Assembly (NCBI GenBank): GCA_034509755.1
Contig: CM067544.1
Span: 7,357,501-7,421,500 of the forward strand
Length of the DNA stretch: 64,000 nt
DNA from: Anisodus tanguticus
Lineage: Eukaryota > Streptophyta > Magnoliopsida > Solanales > Solanaceae
Direction of reading: 5' to 3'
Positions 1-21,000 of the stretch are shown here, in pieces. The number at the start of each line of letters is the position of its first letter. Positions within the stretch are counted from its first letter, which is position 1. The notes beneath the pieces were generated by a model. That model was not told the origin of the DNA, ran no database searches, and worked only from the letters and a program-made list of their open reading frames with translations. Made by a program: the position numbers and the translations under genes.

Positions 1-64
1 GAAAAAGAAGGATGATACATAACACCATAAATTGAATTCTTCTCAGTGACAGCAAGACACAAAG

Positions 65-9674
<9,610 letters not shown>

Positions 9675-9900
9675 GTCTTTATCGGAAATCAGAGACTCAT
9701 CAGAATTGTTGATTAATTAAGGCGTAGGATTTTGGAATGGGCCGTAGTCGGGGCAACGAAGAAGGAATTGGGCCCAGCTTCTGTTCGACGCCACCGCCAA
9801 GTAACACTAGTTTACTCGCACAACATTACAACAGTATTAATTAAGGAAAAAGACAGAGATTGAGAAAGGCTACCTTTTTGCTCTCTCTCTAATTCTATTG
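9675..9900 (-). promoter_or_regulatory. CK2 alpha upstream region with TGGGCC-type boxes
   Basis: This is the sequence directly upstream of the CK2 alpha start. It holds two GGGCC boxes (aatgggccgt near 9737 and ttgggccc near 9768). Such site-II-like TGGGC[C/T] elements are common upstream of plant housekeeping genes. The transcription start and any TATA box cannot be fixed from sequence alone. Confidence 0.35.
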
Positions 9901-11440
9901 GGATCCTTTCACTCTCTATAGAAATACTATCTTATATGGTCGGTGCCAACTGCCAAGTGGCTATTTAGTTAGTCTTGAAGTATTTTATTATTTATTATGT
10001 TTTATGTTTTATTTCCATTTAAACTTAATTTGATGATAATATGAAGGTTCTTGTTTTTACTTTTTAGTTTTATGCCCTATAAAGATAATCTTTCAAATCA
10101 GACACACATGGTTGACATATCTGACACACATGGCTGACATATATTAGGCGTACCTACACTTATTTAGGGCGTGTGAGATGCTAATTTCTTTTAGAAATAT
10201 TTTGCAAGAATACCCTTATCAATGAAAAATAAAATAATTTTACTCTTCGATTGAATTTGATTTTAAATATATCCTTATTATTGGTAGATTGGCTCGGATT
10301 TACTCCTCAACTATGAAAAATTGAACAAATTTGCCCTTCATTTAAATCTTATCCCAAATATATCTTTATCACTGAAAAAACGTGTAAAAATTTATCCATC
10401 AACCAATAATAAAGATATCCAAAGATAATAATCTTAACTCAACTTAAAATTTTCTTATAAAATAATTAATTAAGAAATTATGCATATCCAAGATGGTTAG
10501 AAAAAATAGGTTACATCATATTTCTATACTCCCCCATAAAAGAAAATATCTGTTCTCTTAAAGTTTAACAGCAATTAAATAGAGCACAAATTTATAAAAT
10601 CAAATAGGAGTAGTTTTTATAGGACAATCAATAATCTTCAAGAATAGAATACCGAATTGAAATTCTTATAATTGAAGAAATAGGAAGGAGTCATTATATA
10701 CGCTTAACAAATTTTTGATCTTACTGAAGGAATTGAGATTGTTTTCATGTCAAAAGAGAACGAACTAATTAAATTTCAATTTTAGTTTAAAACTAAATTT
10801 ATACATGTGATTATGATTTCTAGCAAATAAGTATTGATCTTCAATAAACTGAAATAGAAATACCTTATTATTCATCAGTTGAGCAAAAAAAAAAAAAAAT
10901 CTATCATGTTGACGTATATTTTTTAAGAAATAAAAAAGTCTCTATATATATATATATATTATTTTTCTTCTTCCTCTAATCATTTTAGAAATAGAAGTCA
11001 AATAAGACTTTAACTTCAAAATAAAAGGGTCGAATGAAAAAAGTGAATTTTATTGATTTTGAAAGATAAATTTGAGTAAATTTTTGAACAATAAGGATAG
11101 TAATATTTGGGAACAAATTCAAACAAAAATAAATTTATTCCACTTTCGATGATTAAGGAGCAAATTTGAGCAATTTCACAAATGATAAGGACATATATTA
11201 TCACATTCAAAGAGAAAACAAAGTTTACATTTCTATTTCGATAATTGAGGGGGGGGGGGGGGGGGGGGGGATTTTTAGCCCTTATCACTAGTTTCAAACT
11301 CCACTGGCCCGAGAGACTACTATTGGCTTCTAAATTTTGTCACTCTTCAACCGCCAAATCATCTATTGTTTGAGAGTTCAACCTTGCTACTCCTCTCCAG
11401 CAGAGATTTTCTGGTAAACCATCGCTATCAATCTTATTTC
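9900..11440. other. AT-rich spacer with 22-G tract
   Basis: No gene is visible. The region contains a (TA)n run near 10943-10960, several short repeated phrases of the 'tttg(c/a)ccct...tcaaa' type, and an uninterrupted run of 22 G at 11249-11270. The proline-rich ORF read through that G-run on the minus strand is an artefact of the homopolymer. Confidence 0.6.
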
Positions 11441-12925
11441 CGTGTATTCGAAGAACGACACTGTAATGAACCCATATTGTATTGAAATGGATAATTCGAA
11501 TTACACATACAAATATAAGAGTTCATCTTCGAGCTATTATAAATATTCCAAATTAGTAATCAAATCTTCCAACGGAAGAAGAAACAAAAAGGAAGAGGGG
11601 AGAAAATTTCATAGCATGAGCTCTAATACATTATGTTCCTCTTCTATGTATAGTCTGGGGTCTCAAATGTAATTTGACATCTTTTCAAATGGGTCCTCCA
11701 TTTTGGTCAAATTCATAATAATTCTCCCGCACTCAATAAGAACCTTGTCCTCGAGGTTTGAGTAAAGTCGTACAGAGACCACGGTGTTGTTATGTTCCTC
11801 TTTGTCAGTGTTAACAACCCAAAGGAATTCTTCAAAAGCTTCATCATCCAAAGCAACTTCCAACACTGATCCTTCTTGTTGCTTTTCAAACCAGAGGATG
11901 CATCCATGTCCAACAAGATAAACACCCAAGAGTTTCTTGAGAGGTGAAGATGGCAGAACTAAAGGGCCAACATTAAACACCTGATAAAGCTTTGAGTGGA
12001 GAGCATTTTAGTAGTTGGATCCAAGTCCTCTAAAGTATTCTAAATTGATGGCATTAGCACATGTAAGATCTCTGCAATCCAAGAAGTACTCCAAGGGATA
12101 GCCATTTTCTTGACCAACTTACAAGAAATCCAAAGGATAGCATCAGTTAAAAGGCAAGGGAACTGCACCCATGTTTTCTCTAGATAAGAAAGTGCAACGT
12201 GACACCAGTTAAATGTGTACATAAACGATAGAAAAAGATTCCAGGTTCTAGTGTAATTCTCAATAAAGTGTACTGCATCTTTAAAATGACACTCATACTG
12301 ATAAACATGGCAAGGAGCATCGTTGCTAAGAATCATGAGACTTTCCTGTGCCTCGTCTTCTGCATCTGTATATGGATCGAACTTCACTAGCGAAAAAGTG
12401 AGCATGTTAGAAATGTAACTTTCTGGGCTACCTACAGGTAGGACCTGTTCATCAAGTTTTGGAGACAATACAAGATCATTCTTATCTATGTATTGAACAA
12501 GAATAGCCAATACAGGAACACACACAAGTTTGGCACTAAGGTTTGCAATCCCATCCCCTAAAATCGCAACATCAATGAGTTGAATATCATTACTAACGCA
12601 TCTTTCCCTCATACCCCAGTTAACACTCTGATTGTCAGGGGCAAAAATAGTATTGAAAAGTAACTCCCTATTCTGTGATGCTATTCTACCCAATTTATTT
12701 GTATTCACAGATGCACGGATGTATTGATATCGTAAGGCAAACGTGCAAACAAGAAAAATCCAAGGAATAATCTGATCAATAGTCTCGAGTGGTTTGCGCC
12801 AAGGTTGGTCATCATAAAGTTCTTTCATCACAAGGTCACAAAGTCGTTCACCCCCCGGTAAAAAAAAAAATTTGTATTGAGCAAGTATACTAATATTTGT
12901 ATACATGATCACCTTGATGCCATCG

Positions 12926-12933
12926 GTTATAAG
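12926..12933. repeat. hAT target-site duplication, left copy
   Basis: GTTATAAG, identical to 16430-16437, directly abuts the transposon end. Confidence 0.93.
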
Positions 12934-15900
12934 TAAAGGTGGCCAGTGGGCCGGGCTCGGGTCTGGCGGGCCGGGTCTGGCGGGGTCGGGGCGGGACGAG
13001 CCAGGGGGTCGGGGTCGGGTCTAGCGGGGTCGGGTCTGGCGGGACCTGCTCCAGTCCCGTCCCGATCCCGATCCCGTTGGTATCGGGGCGGGGGCGGGTC
13101 GGGTCAGGCTCGGGGCGGGGTACGGTCGGGTTTTCCTTTCTTTCTTTTTTTTAAAATAACATATGTATAAAAAAAACTCAATAAACAAAACAAGATAGTG
13201 TAATAAAAATATCCCAAGGCTGTTTTTGTGCCTCTTATATTATTTAATAGACATATGATTTTTTTGTAATACAAATACAATTGTCTAAAATCTAAATTGC
13301 AACTTTGTGGTGTTGACCAAAAGTTGCAAATTACATAATAAAATTGCAATTAAAAAAATTACATTCTCAAAAAAACCTGTTCTAATTGCTTGATGATTTC
13401 ATGTGGTTCTTCGGTTGGAATTGGTATTTGTTGGTCAAATTGATCCACGTCGCTTCCACTACCTTCGGTTAAGATTTCGTTGTAGTTTTCATCATCTTCT
13501 TCGTTGATCTCCGGTTGACCGAACCTTCTCCGCTCCGCTCGTATCCAATCTCTCGAATAATACCGCAATTTCCAAGTCGTCTCCGGCCAATGAGTGTCCG
13601 TGGTCTCCTATTTGATATCTGCCGCGAAAAAGCGCTTTCGTAGACGCGCTTGATGACGTTGAATGTTCAAAACATCTCGAGCCATCAATGAAAGTGTCGG
13701 AAAGGTCTTCTCATTCCCCTCCAAGATATTTCACAAGTCTTCTTGTCCATCTTCATTGATAACTTCTTGATACGGTACGAGAACCCCGCAAAACAAAAAT
13801 ATCCAACTCGCTAATTTGGTTAGTAGTAGAGGTACGGCCGCACATTCTATTTCTCGAGGCTTTCAATACTAGCCGCGAAACGCTGATGTCTTTTGTAAGG
13901 TTGTGTTGAAGATGAAGAAGATGGTATGGAAGCCGGTAAGTTACTAGCATTTTCTTGTTGATAAAATCTATATATATTTTTGCATTGGTGTTCTACGCTA
14001 AACACCGCTTCTTCTTTAGTTTGTTCAATAGGTGGTGGGTGATTTAGATTTTTGGGACTTGGAGGTGGTAGTACTTCTATACAATCGTAAATAGTTTCAA
14101 TTAGTGATTTAGTACCGTCTATTTTAATAGTAGGATTTAATACGTAAACAATAATATAAATAGAGGGAATAAGAATAAAATATTTTTTAATTTTGACAAA
14201 CATTTTTTTAATAGCCGCCTTATAAGCTTGGTTTTTCCATATATTCACTAAGTAATAAAAATATTAGAGTTATATAAAATAACATAGTTGAAATAGTAGG
14301 ATAATATATACCGGAAAATTCTTTTGTTGCTTGAAAAAATTTCTCTAAAAATACAATAAGTTCGGAAATTTTTACCCAATCACTATCTAAAATCATATCA
14401 GCTGGCTTTTTATTATGAGAGTTAAAAAATAAAGTTATAGGTAATTTATAGTCATAAGCAACAAGTAGTTGCTCGTATAAAGAATTCCACCTAGTGGATA
14501 CTTCTTGTGGAATTCTTCTATAAGGTAGTCCACAATCGTGACAAGTTTTTTTATATTCTTTTCTACGTTGTACTTTATTACTTTTAAAAATAAAGTTATA
14601 GCAAATTGTATTTTATTAAGAATGTCTTCAAAAAGTGATAGACCATCCTTTACAATTAAGTTATATATATGGCACGCACATTTTATATGAAAATGGTCTG
14701 GAAAAGATGGAGTTAAACTATTTTTGTAATTGCGTAATTGTTATTAGAAGCGTTATCTAATGTAATAGTCATAATTTTATCGGTAATTCCGTAATAATCG
14801 CACACTTGATAAATATTTTCTCGCAATAAAAGTACCAATTATGTGCCTATCATCTATATATCTATACGCTAAAATACGTTTTTGCATAGACCATTTATAA
14901 TCTATCCAATGACAAGTTACAGTTAAATAATCATGGCCGTTAGTACTACGACCTATATCAGATGTGATAGATACTTTGCCATTAAAATGATATAATGAAA
15001 AACGTAAATATTGTTGATATTCATGCGCGAATTTAAATACATCTCTCTTAACAGATTGATATAGGAAAACCGTTAAAAGCAGGATTATATATATCTCTAA
15101 TGTAATGAATAAAACCGGAGATGAAGGAAATGAAAAAGGCAAACCCTCCACAAGAACTAATTTTGATATTGCTTCCCTATCTCTATGTTTATTGTATTTA
15201 GAGCCTACAATTTCCCCCGTCATAGGGTTAATTAGACCCCGTACTTGGTCCGGACAAGACGTATGTGAACCTTGTCCCGATGGAGCGGCGTTTGCGCACC
15301 CGATTTTGAAGCCCGGTATTGGGCATACCTAGTTTGGATGAGCACTTACTACGTGTCTAATTAAACCCCCGTCCCACCGTGACATTTTCCGCTTTTAAAT
15401 TTTAAAATATTTTTACAAATTTTACATATGGCTACTTGATTCTCTACGTCCCTATCAAAAAATGTCCATGCATCCGATTTTAATGGTCGTTTTGCTTGGA
15501 CCTCGTCTCATACTAGGGGGAATAGGAGGTATTTCACCAAGGTGCACTAGTGGGTGTGTTGTCATCAACATTAGTGGGTATATCATCTAGATCATCGTCT
15601 AAATTAAAGTCTTCTTGAGTTCCAGAAAATAGCTCCTGGTCTAAATCTAATGGTATTGTAGGAAAATGTTGAGTATCAACAAAATCATCATGTGTAGGAA
15701 TAAGATGACTAGAAGAAGTACCCTTGCCCTAGTTGCCCCTACTAGAAGAAGCACTCTTACCCTTACCCTTAAACATACCTTTTAATCCTTCCATTTTAAT
15801 TATGATAATAAATAATTAAAGACAATAAAATTAAGTGCGCTAAATAAAAATATAAAATAAAGACAATAATAATTTAATGAAGGAACGAATGTACCAAACG

Positions 15901-16429
15901 CCGACGTAACGTCGACGTGTAATCGAGAGGTTGAAAATTGAAACTTTGCTCGATGGAAGATCCTCAAGCTAGTTGCCAACTTCACTCCCAATTCCCAAAT
16001 GAATTAATAAAATTGAATATTTAGCAAACAATGTAGAGAGATATATTGAGAAATTAGAGAGATTGTAGGAAGATTTGTGAGAAAGATGAAGAGAAAATGA
16101 GTTATTTATAGTTGAAAAATTGGGTTAAAGTGTAAATATAATAACTTATGGGTTAAAAATAAATATTAAGGGGTAGGGGGGGGCCTAAAATGGCCGTTGG
16201 CCAACGGCCATAATCTAAAATGGCCGTTGGTGCAACGGTCATTTTTGCAAAGGGGGGAAAAGGGCGGGGTCGGGGTCGGGTCAGGCGGGCCTGGGGCGGG
16301 CTCGGGTCTGGCGGGACGAGACATCGTCCCGTCCCGAGTTCGAGTCCCGCCCCCGTTTTTTTTTTTTTTTTTTTTTTTTATGCGGGCTCGGGTCGGGGTC
16401 GGGCCGTCCCGGCCCACTGGCCAGCCCTA
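12934..16429 (-). mobile_element. hAT-superfamily DNA transposon, 3496 bp, intact ends
   Basis: The ends are near-perfect terminal inverted repeats: TAAAGGTGGCCAGTGGGCC on the left, and on the right (reverse complement) TAGGGCTGGCCAGTGGGCC. They are flanked by an exact 8-bp target duplication GTTATAAG (12926-12933 and 16430-16437), the hallmark of hAT elements. Subterminal zones are G/C-rich arrays of short GGGTCGGG/GGGTCTGGCGGG repeats, in contrast to the AT-rich centre. A poly-T run lies at 16357-16379. The transposase inside is broken, so the copy could move only with help from an intact relative. Confidence 0.93.
13359..15794 (-). pseudogene. hAT transposase remnant
   Basis: A start is visible at 15794, followed by a Ser/Gly/Lys-rich N-terminus with an early stop near 15735. 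Fragments in different frames then match the hAT plan. There is a DNAS(N)NN...CACHIYNLIVKDGL block around 14760-14630 (part of the RNase-H-like core). The C-terminal dimerisation region runs around 13740-13550, including LSLMARDVLNIQ and YYSRDWIRAERRRFGQPE, and the acidic tail ends at 13359. Multiple stops and frameshifts show it is inactive. It fills most of the element at 12934-16429. Confidence 0.8.
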
Positions 16430-16437
16430 GTTATAAG
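16430..16437. repeat. hAT target-site duplication, right copy
   Basis: GTTATAAG, identical to 12926-12933. Removing the transposon plus one copy restores the surrounding minus-strand reading frame. Confidence 0.93.
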
Positions 16438-18097
16438 GATATAATGTATACCCGGATCAAATGGAAAAATTGAAAAGTTGAGATCAACAACAAAATCTGT
16501 AGAGGAATAAGAATAAGATTGGACGTTGAGCCAAATCCTTCCAGCAACCAACACAAAACCAGCTTCCAGTAGCTTAGGTTCATGGCAAGACCCATGAATC
16601 AGAATGGTGTAGATCACAACATTTACTTTAACCCCTTGCACAATCATCTCACCATGTAGCATTGTAGCTTTTAAAGTCTCACCTTTCATATAAAAGGCAA
16701 CAATATGTACTCGAGATGTCACTTGGACAAAAAGAGGAGACAGAGTCATTACAGCTGCTAACATTGGAAGTATTACATCATGAAGTTCCCTCCACTCCTT
16801 CACTGGATCTGGTCTTATATACCTCTCCAAGCACTTGAAAGACTCTGCTGGGTCAACGCTTGACAAGAATTCGCCTTTAGGTGTGTATACTACCCATGAG
16901 TCGTAATTCATACAAGGAATTGATCCAACCAACACATCTAGAACATGTGCTAATAAAGTTGCTGGAGGACCTCTTGAGTAAAAACCAGAGAACAACGATG
17001 TACCATAGTCAAATTTGTATCGTTCAATATCAAAACAGTGAATTGCACCCACAGCTACATAATGACATTCAAGTATTAAAACATTTTGGTCGTCTCTAGA
17101 GTCAAGTCCAATATAACATAGATCAGCTATATCACGTCCAATAACAATAACAACTACGTCTGGTTTTCCATTCAAAGAAACACTTGCATCAATTAAAACC
17201 AGCGTATATACTACTTCTACATATTTGACAGAAAAGTCAATAGCAACTAAAGATCCCAGACGAGGTCTGACAGGTATCATCAGCCAAAAAGTATCTCCCA
17301 GAAACTTGGAGCAATAAAATCTATGAGACATTGTGTTGAACACCTGGCTTGCAATAGACACCATGGGGGTCTCTGCAAATTCAATTGTTGACATTAATGC
17401 CATACATAGAAGATTCAACTGAAGATTATTATCAAACGCAAGTGCTACACTATCGAACATAAGTCCAGCTGCTGATCCAGGATCAAACGGAAAATGAAGC
17501 AACATATGCTGAGCATCCACACTTTGAGAGATTAAATTATACGGATACTCTCCACTATTGTCAAGCATTTCATCAAACAGTGAGGAAGCAACTCCAGATT
17601 TCTCAAATATCAAACACATTTCCATCCAAGGGTCGAAGGGAAGAAAGTCCGAATCCAACTCTCTAACGCCAGCAAGGAAAAGTGAATCGAATTTTACCTC
17701 AAGGTCCGTGAAAATAAAAGCAATGGATGGAGTTGCATGCTGGTCGATTTCTGACTTTGTATCCCCAATAACAATGACAGGTGGATGTAACACAATCTGT
17801 TTCCTCTGTTTTGTTAGCCCCCAAATCAGAATTCAACTCAGAGGAAATGACAAGTGCATCCGAAATATTTGCAGATAAAATGGCAGCAGTAGAGTGCTCA
17901 AACTCTAATGTGTCGGGATTTTGTTTGGTTGGTTGAGCAGGAAACATCTTAGGGCGGCAGTGAGGCATTTCATCGAACACCAGAGATGCGGTCATGTCTA
18001 AGTAGACATATACTGAAACTGGAACTGCCATATTTGTCGTCTCATCCATCAGCTCAGCGAATATAACGGAGTCGCAACTCATAACAGACACCTTCAA

Positions 18098-21000
18098 TTA
18101 GTTGCCCAAACTTGAGATTGGATTGGATACATCCTATATATCATTGTCATCTATTTGAGTACTGACAAGGAAATGTTAGAATATGTTTATAGTTATCGAC
18201 CTTCTTTGCTTGCTGCTTGGAGAATTTAGATGTCTTTGCTTCAGTTTTGTTACATCTGCTGAGACATGTTCCTGCTGGCAGTTTTAAAAATGTGCTATAG
18301 TTTGTACTATATATATTTTCAAAATCATTTAGTTATTGGGCTGGAGGAGAAGTGATGTATAGTTCTATTGTTGACACAATAATCACTTCCCTGCCATCTA
18401 TTAGCTTAGAGCTTATTAATGTGTAGACAAGTCTTATTCTTTTTGGTTGATTTGGTGAATGAAATGCAAAATTTAAAACATTCTTATGCATCATTAGTCA
18501 TGCTTTATCTGGGAATTACACATGCCCCTCCAACTACTGATGCAATTAGGTAATTAACTGGTTAGACAAGAATGGGATGCTTCAAGGGTCTAAAGTGAAA
18601 GAAAGCCTTACTTGGAGATATGAGAAGTGTCCGTTGATGTCGTTTTGTTTTAGTATTGGTTGGATAGGCAGGTTTTTAGTACTTGATTTACAAGTGTCCT
18701 AAATTGGAGTTCTGTTCCGAATACTGGAGGTTGGGAAATCTTTGGAGTCCTTAGATCCAATTATGAAGATAGTTTTACTGTTTTTTTGTTATGTGTTTAC
18801 TTTTCTCCCCATCCTTAGCAGGAGTTCTCATGGTATTTGAACCTTCATTTCCTCTGGTTCCCTATGATATTGTTCCCCTGGAATTTTATGCAATTAATAT
18901 AAAGCTTTTCGTTCATATTCTCTCTACTTCTCCTTGTGTGGCCACTCCTTCTAAGCAAATCTTGAAACGGATCACTTCATGCCCCCTAGTTGCACTTCTT
19001 AGAATAATGTTCATGGCATCAGAACAGATTATTGACGGCTTCGTTAACCCTCCTTTCAACCAACACTTGCCCTAATAAAATCCACTCTTCCTCAAGTCCT
19101 TCATTACCCCTTTCTTCTTAGAAACACAACATTTTTGCTACTAAATCAGCAAAGCATATAAGTGCTACGTTAGTCTACTAAATCCCCTATTCTTCAGCCG
19201 CCCTATTCTAGATCAGTGATCTCTTACTTCTCTACTTCTCCTACATCAAGCCCATAACACTGGAGGGGTGGTTGTCTTGTAGCTGGAAGAATGCCAAACA
19301 AAATTGGTAATTTGCATGAGGTTGGTTTCCACTTGTTCTTGACTATTGTAAGCCGCAATCGGTCTCATACTGCATGAGTAGGCCTGCTAAAGTCCCATAT
19401 ATCTTAATTTTTAAGTGCTGAGTTGTTCACGGAGTAGCTCTTTTATGGCCTAAAATTGCACATACAAGGTAACACAACAGAACAGGACCATTAGTGAGAA
19501 GCATAAACTTCTTCAACCCAGTTGTTATCAGGTGAAGTTGCACGTGCAATCTCTTGTCGATAAACTCAATGCATCCTATACAATAAGTTAAATAGACTTC
19601 ATTAATCTGAAAGGGCTTGCTCTAGTATATGAAATCCCCCAAGCCCAGGTGTTGTAGTACATTCCAGATAATGGGTTTATAGTGCAATTCGCTTAATTGT
19701 GGATACAGTTGGATACTAGTGATTAGTGAACATCAGACTTGTCAATGAGCACCCTTGGCTCTGGGGAATCAATCCTGGTCCTCTGTGGAGAAAGAGGGAG
19801 ATAATACTTGGGGGAAATTTTCGAAAATTTGGTGACTCAAAGCTAAGTGCTTTAGTACAAATAGTGATGTTGTGTGTGTGTTGTTACAGGTACCTCTCAA
19901 GATGAAAATGTTAATATATTCTAGTCATTTTTAAGCTCCATAATGATTTTCTGGTGAATACTCATCAAAGACTTCTTTTATGACTTCTTGAACTCTGGAA
20001 TTTATTTCTGCACTCCGGAAAAATAAACTCTTTTAGTTGTGCCTTCAGTATTTCCATGGTCCTTACCCATTTCTGCACATAAACCTGATTCCATAGAGGT
20101 GGAAGCTGAGATGGTAGATTATGTCTTACTTTTATTAAGGTGATCAAGAGAGTCTTAGTTGATATATGCAGGGAGATGTAAGAAAAATGATTGTCTAATT
20201 TTTTTAGCTGATTGTATTGAGCTATGATGGCAGATTATGTCTCTATTGCTTTTATATGATTTTCTATTTTTTGTTTAATGATGGTCGTCTCCCGACCAAC
20301 CTTTGATCAAGTAATACCCTGGGCAGATTGCTTCATCCAAAAAGCATGGTTGCCAGAAAATCTGTCCACAAGGTTAGAGCAGATGGACTCACATCGAATG
20401 TTGTAACTGGGATTCAAAGTTGAGATCACTTGCATTCTTAGCCCTTTTTCCTTAGGAATCACATGTCCACGCTCCGCAGGAGCAGCTCTTTACTGAACCT
20501 ACCATGCTGGCATACTTCAATTAGGTGGATATTTGTTTTTAATTGTTGATTTGTTGCCTGAGGTTAGAGTTTGATGTTTCTATTTTGTTTTCTTCTACGT
20601 CTATAATGGGAGAACATTCTGAAGTATTGTCGTCATTGATTGTTGCTTTAGTCGGTAGGCGGAAGAGGATAGGAGTTAACCGAGGGTTGGAAGTAGTGAA
20701 AGAGGGGTAGGGCAGATGCGAGGCAGTCGGCAAGGTTGTTTAGTAGCTATTCTTGATTTGGGTTGCATGTGGAAAGTTATAGTTTTTCACTTAAAAGAGC
20801 ATAATTAAAAAAATTCATTCTTTGTGTAGGTAAATAATACACTTTATGATGCATATATTTCTGGAGAGAATGAAGACTTTGTCCTTGAATAAGTCATGCA
20901 CTATTTTTTTTCATGTTTTTGTGGCTAACTTCGGTCTCTTCTATATGTTTGGACAAAGGAAAGTAGCATCTAGCTTAAAGGAGGTCCACGTTGCAGCTTC

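Larger units (their letters stand above)
11663..18097 (-). pseudogene. Unrecognised long ORF, split by a hAT transposon
   Basis: The coding pieces on the minus strand are 18097-17699, then 17793-16430, then 12925-12040, then 11980-11663. Pieces 1 and 2 are related by a frameshift near 17790, because the shifted frame of piece 1 retraces piece 2. Pieces 2 and 3 are separated only by the hAT element 12934-16429 and one target-duplication copy. Removing these joins them in frame (LIT|DGIKV) into 749 codons plus stop. A stop at 12040 and a frame change precede the last piece. I do not recognise the family. PFDPG recurs (near 17485 and 16455), and one stretch (near 16640-16580) looks weakly like a pentatricopeptide repeat. 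The last part, ending near CTCGAGGACAAGGTT (about 11750), resembles the close of some plant retroelement ORFs, so this could be an unclassified retroelement rather than a host gene. No signal peptide or clear membrane segment is evident. Confidence 0.5.

Noticed and set aside
11016..11297. ORF with a polyproline run
   Set aside because: The prolines come from the 22-G homopolymer. The rest is AT-rich low-complexity sequence.
12939..13170. Gly/Arg-rich ORFs at the left end of the hAT element
   Set aside because: They are translations of the GC-rich subterminal repeats of the transposon, mirrored at 16166-16444.
16580..16640. Pentatricopeptide-repeat protein
   Set aside because: Only one weak PPR-like stretch is visible, with no tandem 35-residue array, so I left the ORF unassigned.
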